Shown here: in pieces, positions 31,911 to 37,763 of the stretch
Layout of the letters: every line of letters begins with the position of its first letter
Position numbering within the stretch: position 1 is the stretch's first letter
Source: Mesorhizobium sp.
GTDB taxonomy: Bacteria > Pseudomonadota > Alphaproteobacteria > Rhizobiales > Rhizobiaceae
Assembly (NCBI RefSeq): GCF_005063415.1
Contig: NZ_SUEG01000035.1
Location: forward strand, 1-37,763
DNA: 37,763 nucleotides
Direction: 5' to 3'
Program-made: the position numbers and the translations under genes
The notes under the pieces: generated by a model
What the model saw: the letters and a program-made list of their open reading frames with translations, nothing else
Told to the model about the DNA's origin: nothing
Databases searched by the model: none

Positions 31911-32399
31911 TCAGGCCGCCGCACCAGGGAAAAGGTCCTGGAACCGCCGCAGGTACAGCGGCCAGCCTTGATCGCTATCAACCCCTCCGCGCACGCCCTC
32001 CCAGCCTTCGCCATGGCGTTCGAGATTCCGGTGCTCGATCTCAACCCGGGTTCGGTTCTCCGTCTCAGCCGTGAACCTGACTTCCCATTCGCTGGTCTTG
32101 TTCAGGTCGCTCTCAATCTGCCACCGAGGACTGATGTCCCAGCTCAGAACCAGCCGGCTGGGGGGATCGTAAGCCAACACACGAGCCCAGCGGCACTCGC
32201 TGCCGTCCACGCCGCGATCGTAAACCTGACCCCCGACCCAGGGTTCGAAGATCGTCTCTGCGATCGGCACGGCAAGAAGATTGTGCTCGCGAGGTTTGAA
32301 TCTTCCGAAATCCTCGGTGAAGACCTTGAACGCACGCGCGATAGGTGCCTCGACAACGACGAAATGCCTTACGGGCGCGGTTGCAGCATGCTTGCTCAT
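31911..32399 (-). CDS. SRPBCC (AHSA1-type) domain protein
   Basis: 162 residues. The AHSA1/START-like pattern is present: APVRHFVVVEAPIARAFKVFTEDFGRF, then ETIFEPWVGGQVYDRGVDGSECRWARVLAYDPPSRLVLSWDISP, then EWEVRFTAETENRTRVEIEHRNLERHGEGW. Such proteins have a hydrophobic ligand cavity; bacterial ones paired with ArsR are common but their ligands are unknown. Its start overlaps the ArsR stop by four bases (ATGA), so it is translationally coupled to the regulator. Confidence 0.85.
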   Translation of the reverse strand: MSKHAATAPVRHFVVVEAPIARAFKVFTEDFGRFKPREHNLLAVPIAETIFEPWVGGQVYDRGVDGSECRWARVLAYDPPSRLVLSWDISPRWQIESDLNKTSEWEVRFTAETENRTRVEIEHRNLERHGEGWEGVRGGVDSDQGWPLYLRRFQDLFPGAAA

Positions 32400-32713
32400 G
32401 GCTGGTCCTTCTTTGGGTGCTCGACGGCCAGTTTGTAGCTCGCCAGGGTCTTGCTCCAGAACTGATCGATTTCCGCGCGCAGACTTGCCAGGCCGTCCGG
32501 ATCGATACGGTATATTCGTTCCTTACCGGAGCGCGTGTCGGCCACAAGCCCGGCATCCTTGAGTACTTTCAAGTGCTGAGAGACCGCCGGCCTGGTCACA
32601 GGCATCACACGAGCAAGTCCGCTGACCGAACAAGGCTGTTCAACCAACAGTTCGAATATCGTGCGCCTCGTCGAGTCTCCCAGCGCTGTCCAATATTTCG
32701 CGTTAGTGGCCAC
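32396..32713 (-). CDS. ArsR family winged-helix regulator
   Basis: 105 residues from a GTG at 32713. This start is chosen over a TTG at 32749 because that TTG is the first part of a TTGACA -35 box, a -10-like stretch follows near 32727, and family members usually begin M-A-T-N-x-K-Y-W-T-A-L-G-D. The winged helix reads ALGDSTRRTIFELLVEQPCSVSGLARVMPVTRPAVSQHLKVLKDAGLVADTRSGKERIYR. The transcript may be leaderless. The pair of ArsR with an AHSA1-type gene, overlapping by four bases, is a common repressor-target module. A 26-base palindrome covers its own start, so it is very likely autoregulated. Confidence 0.85.
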   Translation of the reverse strand: MATNAKYWTALGDSTRRTIFELLVEQPCSVSGLARVMPVTRPAVSQHLKVLKDAGLVADTRSGKERIYRIDPDGLASLRAEIDQFWSKTLASYKLAVEHPKKDQP

Positions 32714-32722
32714 TAACGCGAA
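32697..32722. promoter_or_regulatory. 26-base perfect palindrome over the ArsR start
   Basis: The 13-base arm TTCGCGTTAGTGG is followed directly by its exact reverse complement, with no spacer. It spans the predicted start codon (32713) and reaches the edge of the -10 region. A repressor dimer bound here would block RNA polymerase directly. Confidence 0.75.
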
Positions 32723-32749
32723 CTTAAATCGATGGGCCTGCGCTGTCAA
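32723..32749 (-). promoter_or_regulatory. Promoter of the ArsR-SRPBCC operon
   Basis: A perfect -35 box TTGACA (32749-32744, minus strand) is followed after 15-17 bases by a -10-like TTTAAG/TAAGTT near 32728-32723. The start site would fall within a few bases of the GTG at 32713. Boxes are judged by eye. Confidence 0.5.
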
Positions 32750-32908
32750 CCTGGAGCGGTCGACGGCGCGGAACCTCAGCCCCGGCCGGACCCTGTCGGT
32801 TAAGGGAAAAACTGTTGCTCGCGTTGTCGGAATTGCTCACGCGCCGGCGCTGAATTCCGGAACAAGGGTGCGATTTTGCCGTTGGGCCAGAAACTGGAAG
32901 CGACCCGC

Positions 32909-33199
32909 ATGTCCGAATTGCCGAATGAAGAGATCGAAGGGCGGCTGAACGCGCAGCGCGAGACTTTGGCGCTGGTCGTCGCACTGCTTGCCAGCAAGGA
33001 TACGGCACCCGAGCGAATATGGGCCGAACTGGAGGCCCGTTTTCAGTTTCAGAACAGTCAGGAGGACCCCGGCGTCCTGCCAAGCAGCGCATTCGCCATC
33101 GAGGCTGCGAAGATGCGGGAGTTCAAGCTGATCGCCGAAGAGGCGCGGGCGCGCAATGCGGAATGGAACGGCAGGGACAAGCCACAGGGCGCCAGCTGA
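32909..33199 (+). CDS. Small conserved-looking cytoplasmic protein
   Basis: 96 residues from the ATG at 32909, with GGAAG about ten bases upstream. It is mostly helical and charged: MSELPNEEIEGRLNAQRETLALVVALL, then WAELEARFQFQ, and FAIEAAKMREFKLIAEEARARNAEW at the C-terminus. The repeated acidic/Arg pattern suggests a coiled-coil dimer. There is no signal or membrane segment. No named family is recognised. It is divergent from the ArsR operon and converges on the next gene. Confidence 0.65.
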   Translation: MSELPNEEIEGRLNAQRETLALVVALLASKDTAPERIWAELEARFQFQNSQEDPGVLPSSAFAIEAAKMREFKLIAEEARARNAEWNGRDKPQGAS

Positions 33200-33251
33200 A
33201 ACCCCGGCGAGTGGATGCAGGGCCGGCTATTTTACGGTGACTGAGCAAGCG

Positions 33252-33545
33252 TCAGCTTTGCCCTAGAAGTGCACGCGCCAACTCTTGCCATTCCTCGTCA
33301 AGCGTTAAGGTCGACGGCGCGGCGTTGCTGCGGCGATACCAATATTCCGCATTCGACTGGTCGCCTTCCTTTCGGTGGAGATAGGCATGCACGTGCATGC
33401 CCTCCATATCGTCGCGCTGCTGCGCGCATTCGTGCGCCTTAGCCCAATCGCCTTTTGCATCCCACCACAGCGCCTGCAGGGCAGGGCTCAAGCCGGCTGG
33501 CGGCTGTGGTTTTGCAATCGAATCCCTGAAGGTTTGCAGATCCAT
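33252..33545 (-). CDS. Small protein with a TPR-like helical pair
   Basis: 97 residues from the ATG at 33545, where GGTGG precedes and the longer upstream frame runs into the arr-like gene's promoter. The sequence MDLQTFRDSIAKPQPPAGLSPALQALWWDAKGDWAKAHECAQQ, then MHVHAYLHRKEGDQSNAEYWYRRS, has the spacing of a TPR-like helix pair. It resembles small uncharacterised proteins common in Proteobacteria; no activity is known. It is divergent from the arr-like gene. Confidence 0.72.
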   Translation of the reverse strand: MDLQTFRDSIAKPQPPAGLSPALQALWWDAKGDWAKAHECAQQRDDMEGMHVHAYLHRKEGDQSNAEYWYRRSNAAPSTLTLDEEWQELARALLGQS

Positions 33546-33730
33546 TTTTCCACCATAGCGACGGTACAGGGCGCCGATAATAACCGCGCCGGCAGCCAAC
33601 CGATAGCGTGCATCGGGCGGGATAACCGGAATGGGTGTCGGGAGCCGATAACCGCACGGCCAGATGCTTGATTTGGTGACGTGCATGAAATAGTGCGCGC
33701 CACGACACCATGATGCCTGAGACAGCGAGG

Positions 33731-34153
33731 ATGAGTAGCGAGCCGATGACAGCGTCCGACAAACCGCGCCAATTCTACCACGGCACCCGGGCCGACCTTA
33801 AACCGGGAGACCTGATCGAAGCCGGCTACAGCTCCAATTACGGCGCGCGAAAGCAGGCAGCCTGGGTCTATCTGAGTGGCACTCTGGATGCGGCTATCTG
33901 GGGTGCAGAACTGGCCGCCGGTGACGGACGCGAAAGGATCTACATCGTGGAACCAACCGGCCCGACCATTGACGACCCCAATCTTACGGACAAGAAATTT
34001 CCCGGCAATCCGACGCAGTCCTATCGCTGCCGCGAGCCGCTCAGGATCACGGGCGAGGTCACCGGGTGGCAGGGCCACTCCCCCGAGCGGCTGAAGGAGA
34101 TGAAGGACCATCTCGAACGGCTGAAGGCGCAAGGCATCGAGGCAATCGATTGA
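33731..34153 (+). CDS. arr: NAD+-rifampin ADP-ribosyltransferase
   Basis: 140 residues if the ATG at 33731 is used; ATGs at 33710 and 33746 are also in frame. The Arr fold is nearly the whole protein: FYHGTRADLKPGDLIEAGYSSNYG, AAWVYLSGTLDAAIWGAELAAGDGRERIYIVEPTGP, then DDPNLTDKKFPGNPTQSYRCREPLRITGEVTGW. The His, Tyr and Asp of the family's active site are in place. The enzyme transfers ADP-ribose from NAD+ to rifamycins and inactivates them. It stands alone with no mobile element nearby, so it looks like a chromosomal gene and not an acquired resistance cassette. Confidence 0.9.
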   Translation: MSSEPMTASDKPRQFYHGTRADLKPGDLIEAGYSSNYGARKQAAWVYLSGTLDAAIWGAELAAGDGRERIYIVEPTGPTIDDPNLTDKKFPGNPTQSYRCREPLRITGEVTGWQGHSPERLKEMKDHLERLKAQGIEAID

Positions 34154-34285
34154 TCGCTAAATCCTGCGATTGCCAAGCTTGGCTCTGACCTACGGTCGGC
34201 GGCAGTCGCCGCGAAATACGGCTCCACGTCCGCAATGGGTCCGCGAGTTGTCGTTCCTTGCAGGTTGGAGAGCGGATGCTCCTTT

Positions 34286-35023
34286 TCATCTCGTCGCGAA
34301 CGTGATGATCTCGGGGCTCGAAGGGCCAAGTGGGCTGCCGTCAAAGCCGCCGAATTGCTGTTCGATCCGTAGCCCCGCGTTCCCCAGCAGGCTCGATAAG
34401 GCGTCCATGTCGAGGAATCGCAAGGTGCTGCGACTAACTTGCGGAAGGCTCGGATGCTTTCCGGCGAACCTGTGGGTGAATGTCACCGTCTGTTCGTCGA
34501 ACGGCATGATCACCTCTGTTGTGATCTGCACCAGAGACCCGTCAGGTAGCTCAACGACGACCGCATTTTCGGGTGTCCAGTGTTCCCACGCCCGCACCGA
34601 AGGGTTCCGCGTTTCGAACGCAAAGCATCCGCCTGGCACAAGGGCCTGTTGCGCAGCCGCCATGAAATCCCCCAGGTCTTCGTCGCTGACAAGGGCCTGG
34701 AATGCGTGCCCCGTCATCACAATAAGATCAAACTCGGCTGTCCAGCCCGCCGATTGGAGATCGCCGAGGACCCATTCGATATCCGTGCGCGTTCGTGCGC
34801 GATTCAACACGCCGGGTGCTGGGTCGATGCCGCAGAGCCGCCCTGAATGTCCGGCCAGGCGTGCCTCGTGAAGGAGGGTGCCCGTTCCACATCCGACATC
34901 AAGCACCGCGTCTGCTGTTAGAATGCGGGGCAGGTAGAAATCATAGTCGTCGCGCGCAGATCTCGGGTGCCAGGCATCGTAGATGGCAGCGAGATATCGG
35001 TCGGCGAAAAGGTGATCGGCCAT
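34286..35023 (-). CDS. Class I SAM-dependent methyltransferase
   Basis: 245 residues from the ATG at 35023; a TTG five codons earlier lies in frame but is less likely. Motif I is AVLDVGCGTGTLLHEA (about residues 44-59), with CGIDPAPGVLNRAR as the acidic strand-2 loop, then VLGDLQSAGW and FDLIVMTGHAFQAL (motif IV). The C-terminal half (FETRNPSVRAWEHW, ITTEVIMPFDEQTVTFTHRF, and a closing IITFATR) belongs to the subgroup acting on small molecules. The substrate is unknown. It lies alone between the arr and CNNM-like genes. Confidence 0.85.
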   Translation of the reverse strand: MADHLFADRYLAAIYDAWHPRSARDDYDFYLPRILTADAVLDVGCGTGTLLHEARLAGHSGRLCGIDPAPGVLNRARTRTDIEWVLGDLQSAGWTAEFDLIVMTGHAFQALVSDEDLGDFMAAAQQALVPGGCFAFETRNPSVRAWEHWTPENAVVVELPDGSLVQITTEVIMPFDEQTVTFTHRFAGKHPSLPQVSRSTLRFLDMDALSSLLGNAGLRIEQQFGGFDGSPLGPSSPEIITFATR

Positions 35024-35099
35024 AGGCGGTATTCCCAATCAACTTTGACTGTGCGAGCGGTGTCGCCGCGAGCATATAGCCCACAAGTCGCGCCGCTTC

Positions 35100-36410
35100 T
35101 TACCGCACGACCTCGCGGTGGCCGCCGGGCAGGCGGGTGGCGATGAGCTTGTCGATGCGGCGGCCGTCGAGATCGACGACCTCGAAGCGCCAGCCTTGCG
35201 CGTCGACACATTCGCCGGTCGCCGGCAGATGGTGCATATGCGACAGCACGTAGCCGGCGACGGTTTCGTAGTCGCGGTTCTCGGGCAGGTCGATGCCGAG
35301 GACCTCCGCCATCTCGTCGGCCTGCATGTAGCCGGCGAGCAGCCATGAGCCGTCCTCGCGCTTGACGGCGTTTTCCTCGTCGCCGGCATCGAGGTCCGAG
35401 CGGAAGACGCCGGTAATCGCTTCCAGTATGTCGGCCGGGGTGACGATGCCTTCGAAATGGCCGTATTCGTCATGCACCAGCGCCATCGGCACGTCGGATT
35501 CCTTCAGCGTCGCAAGCACGTCCAGCGCGTCTGCCTGGTCATGCACGATCGGCGCGGCGCGCACGTGCCGACGCGGGTCGAGGGCGCGGCCGCCGAGCAT
35601 TGCGGCCAGCACGTCGCGGGTCTGGACGACGCCGATCATGGCGTCGACGCCGCCGTCGCCGGCCGGCAGGCGCGAATGCTGGGTGTCCATCAGCAGCTTC
35701 CTGATGGCCGCCTCGTCGGCTTGCAGATTGATCCAGTCGACCTCGGTGCGCGGCGTCATCACCGCGCGCACAGCACGGTCGCCGAGCCGCATGACGCCTG
35801 CGATCATCCGCCGTTCGTCGGATTCGATGGTGCCGTGGTGCTCGGCTTCGGCGACCAGCATCTTGATCTCCTCGTCGGTGACCTTATCCTCGCTCTGACC
35901 GTGCTGGCCAAGCAGCCACAGCAGGGCGCGGCCGGAAAAATCGAGCAGGAAGACCAGCGGCGCCGAAACGCTGGCGAGGATGGTCATCGCCGGAGCGACC
36001 CTGACGGCGACCCGTTCGGGGTCGCGCAATGCGATCTGCTTGGGCACCAGTTCGCCGATGACCAGCGAGCCATAGGTGATGATGGCGACGACAATGCCGA
36101 CGCCGAGCGGGTCGGCGAGGCTTTCGCGGACGCCGGCCGACGCCAGGAAGGTGGCCAGCCGCTCGCCGAGCGTGGCGCCGGAAAACGCGCCGGACAAGAC
36201 GCCGACCAAAGTGATGCCGATCTGCACCGAGGACAGGAATTTTCCCGGATTGGCGCCGAGCGCCAGAGCCCGGCCGGCGCCTTTGACGTTGCGGTCGATC
36301 ATCGTCTTGAGGCGCGCCGGCCGCGACGAGACGATGGCGAGCTCGGACATCGACAGAAGGCCGTTCACACAGATGAGGACGACCACGATGGCAATTTCAG
36401 CATAAAGCAT
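35100..36410 (-). CDS. Hemolysin family (CNNM/CorC-type) membrane protein
   Basis: 436 residues from the ATG at 36410; an ATG at 36425 is also possible. The DUF21 membrane domain covers about residues 1-185, with GLLSMSELAIVSSRPARLKTM, SSVQIGITLVGVLSGAFSGATLG and SLVIGELVPKQIALRDPERVA. Two CBS domains follow (AVMTPRTEVDWINL and QTRDVLAAM regions to HDEYGHFEGIVTPADILEAITG), then the C-terminal transporter-associated domain (MQADEMAEVLGIDLPENRDYETVAGYVLSHM). Such proteins take part in Mg2+ or other divalent cation efflux; the old hemolysin name is misleading. It is divergently flanked by no partner and looks monocistronic. Confidence 0.88.
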   Translation of the reverse strand: MLYAEIAIVVVLICVNGLLSMSELAIVSSRPARLKTMIDRNVKGAGRALALGANPGKFLSSVQIGITLVGVLSGAFSGATLGERLATFLASAGVRESLADPLGVGIVVAIITYGSLVIGELVPKQIALRDPERVAVRVAPAMTILASVSAPLVFLLDFSGRALLWLLGQHGQSEDKVTDEEIKMLVAEAEHHGTIESDERRMIAGVMRLGDRAVRAVMTPRTEVDWINLQADEAAIRKLLMDTQHSRLPAGDGGVDAMIGVVQTRDVLAAMLGGRALDPRRHVRAAPIVHDQADALDVLATLKESDVPMALVHDEYGHFEGIVTPADILEAITGVFRSDLDAGDEENAVKREDGSWLLAGYMQADEMAEVLGIDLPENRDYETVAGYVLSHMHHLPATGECVDAQGWRFEVVDLDGRRIDKLIATRLPGGHREVVR

Positions 36411-36484
36411 GCCGGTCCATAGCATTGCCGCGCGGCTTTCGAAAATAGGACGGTCGCGCTTTTTAGATTTAGCGAGCGGGGCAA

Positions 36485-37411
36485 TCAGGCGGCACCCCAT
36501 GCCGCATCCCAGGGCGGCGCGGAAAAATGCTCGATCAGGGTGTCGACGACGACGCGCACCTTTGGCGCGAGGTTGCGTGTTACCGGCCAGATGGCATGCA
36601 CCACGGTGTTTTCGACAAGACAGTCCGACAGAACCATTTCGAGTTCGCCGCGGCTGATGCTGTCGGCCGTCAGCCATGTCGGCAGATAGACGATGCCGCA
36701 GCCGGCCAGTACCGCATCGAGCATCGGTTCGCCGTGGCCGAGCACCAGCCGCGCCTTGGGCGCGAACTTTTCGGAGCGGCCGTCGGCATGCCTGACGGTC
36801 CAGGGATGGACCGTGCCGTCGCGGCCGTAGCCGATGAGGCTGTGCCTGGCCAGGTCCTCGATCGATTGCGGCCTGCCATGGGCGTCGAGATAGGCGGGGG
36901 TGGCGACGATGGCCGAACGCTGGGCATAGATGCGGCGCGCGGCGATGGAAAGGCTGTCGTCGAGGTCGCCCATGCGCACCGCCAGGTCGATGCCTTCCTC
37001 GATGAGGTCGACGCGCCGGTCGTTGAACGAGATTTCCATCGTCAGATCCGGGAATTTTTTGGAAATGCCGAACAGCACCGGGGCGACGCACCGGCGGCCG
37101 AAGGCCAAAGGCAGGTCGACGCGCAGCCGCCCGGAAGGCACCTGCTTGCGCGATGCCAACAGCGACTGGGCGGCTTCGATCTCGGCCAATGCCCTGACGC
37201 AGGCTTCGTAATAGCTCAAGCCCTCGCTGGTCGGGCTCAGGCTGCGGGTGGTACGGTTGAGCAGGCGAACGCCCAACCGCTGTTCCAGCTGTGCGATCGA
37301 CTTGCCGACCGCCGATTTCGTGACATGCAGCCGCGCGCCGGCGCCGGTGAAGCTGCCGGCCTCCACCGCGTGAACGAATGCGACGATGCCTTGCAAATTG
37401 GCCGATTCCAA
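36485..37411 (-). CDS. LysR family transcriptional regulator
   Basis: 308 residues. The HTH is LQGIVAFVHAVEAGSFTGAGARLHVTKSAVGKSIAQLEQRLGVRLLNRTTRSLSPTSEG, followed by a linker helix and an effector domain (DLIEEGIDLAVRMGDLDDS, GYGRDGTVHPWTV, VLAGCGIVYLPTWL). It belongs to the large CrgA/DmlR-like group. It is divergent from an alcohol dehydrogenase gene with about 127 bases between. An imperfect dyad (ATTGTAGAG ... CTCCTTAAT, 37424-37446) lies close to its start. Control of the dehydrogenase is the likely job. Confidence 0.88.
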   Translation of the reverse strand: MESANLQGIVAFVHAVEAGSFTGAGARLHVTKSAVGKSIAQLEQRLGVRLLNRTTRSLSPTSEGLSYYEACVRALAEIEAAQSLLASRKQVPSGRLRVDLPLAFGRRCVAPVLFGISKKFPDLTMEISFNDRRVDLIEEGIDLAVRMGDLDDSLSIAARRIYAQRSAIVATPAYLDAHGRPQSIEDLARHSLIGYGRDGTVHPWTVRHADGRSEKFAPKARLVLGHGEPMLDAVLAGCGIVYLPTWLTADSISRGELEMVLSDCLVENTVVHAIWPVTRNLAPKVRVVVDTLIEHFSAPPWDAAWGAA

Positions 37412-37538
37412 TGAAGCGCTCCTATTGTAGAGTTTTGCTCCTTAATCTGTTGCAGAACATGCCACACGGAAGCACTTTTCTCCATAGTGAAACGGCGTAA
37501 ATGTCTCGCGCAACCATCAACCACGGAGCGCGAACCAA

Positions 37539-37763
37539 ATGAGCACCGAAAACAGATCCTGGCAGATGAACGGTTTCGGCCTGTCCAGGCTGGAGCCGGC
37601 TGAGGGAAAGCTGCCCCAACCCGGGCCGCACGATCTGGTGGTACGCGTCACAGCGGTATCGCTGAATTACAAGGACAGGATGATCGTCGATGGCGTGCTG
37701 ATACCGGACCTCAGCTTTCCGTTCGTGCCGACATCGGACGCGGTGGGCGAGGTGGTGGCGATC
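37539..37763 (+). CDS. N-terminal part of a zinc-type alcohol dehydrogenase-like protein
   Basis: The frame starts at an ATG at 37539 with GGAG ten bases before it and runs off the window after 75 codons. The start of a medium-chain dehydrogenase GroES-like domain is clear: GPHDLVVRVTAVSLNYKDRMIVDGVLIP, then FPFVPTSDAVGEVVAI. The V-S-L-N-Y-K-D form marks the group without the catalytic Cys of classical alcohol dehydrogenases, so it may be a quinone- or enone-reducing member. It is divergent from the LysR gene and probably its target. Confidence 0.8.
   Translation, partial: MSTENRSWQMNGFGLSRLEPAEGKLPQPGPHDLVVRVTAVSLNYKDRMIVDGVLIPDLSFPFVPTSDAVGEVVAI

Noticed and set aside
33731..34153. arr as part of a mobile resistance cassette
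   Set aside because: No integron, transposase or attachment-site features flank it. Chromosomal arr genes are common in environmental bacteria.
36485..37091. Upstream extension of the CNNM/CorC-like frame
   Set aside because: It is a shadow of the LysR gene in another frame. The membrane protein begins at 36410 or 36425.

Overview
The window reads as a high-GC chromosomal segment of an alphaproteobacterium, most like a Rhizobiales genome of the Mesorhizobium type. This rests on gene content and style: a BacA/BclA-like ABC transporter, DUF1127-like and DUF4383-like proteins, several LysR and HxlR regulators paired with redox enzymes, and an arr-type ADP-ribosyltransferase. Shine-Dalgarno sequences are strong, and GTG and TTG starts are used. 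I see no rRNA, tRNA, phage genes, intact insertion sequence or CRISPR array. The species is an inference; nothing here names it.

Positions 1-9980 hold a cut-off minus-strand gene, then: an exported protein with an EF-hand loop, a CapA-type metallophosphatase, a DUF3137 membrane protein, a DUF2314 exported protein, a Tat-exported FAD oxidase, a small Cys-rich exported protein, a two-gene membrane operon (DUF4383-like plus an unrecognised anchored protein), a 739-base gap, and a lipid kinase of the DAGK family. Positions 10077-12901 form a two-gene catabolic operon (GMC oxidoreductase and an enolase-superfamily dehydratase, overlapping by 4 bases). Positions 13000-14600 hold an AT-richer SUKH (SMI1/KNR4) gene, a cluster of REP-like repeats and a GNAT acetyltransferase.

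Positions 14698-16522 are a divergent alpha/beta hydrolase-LysR pair with a strong dyad between them. Positions 16643-19693 hold a TPR-LuxR regulator with a likely 2-base frameshift at its C-terminus, followed by a six-helix membrane protein and a SnoaL-like protein. A gene-poor, partly decayed stretch follows (19694-20466), then a YciA-like thioesterase and a Cys-rich exported protein. Positions 21372-23983 carry two successive HxlR/oxidoreductase divergent pairs: HxlR with an FMN reductase, and HxlR with a quinone oxidoreductase. A HAD acid phosphatase and a SlyD-like isomerase follow.

Positions 25647-28253 are a divergent unit: LysR facing DUF1127-like, VOC and an SDR that lacks the catalytic Tyr and Lys. 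After a methyltransferase remnant and a second VOC protein comes the BclA-like transporter. Next is an autoregulated-looking ArsR-SRPBCC operon followed by MAPEG; the ArsR promoter, a 26-base perfect palindrome and a leaderless GTG start coincide. The right end holds small conserved proteins, arr, a SAM methyltransferase, a CNNM/CorC-type membrane protein, a LysR regulator and the start of a divergent alcohol dehydrogenase.

No single large undescribed system is evident. The best leads are regulatory and enzymatic oddities: the ArsR promoter/palindrome, the LuxR frameshift beside a palindrome, the tyrosine-less SDR, the enolase missing one metal ligand, the REP-like cluster beside an orphan SUKH gene, and an intrinsic terminator with no visible gene.
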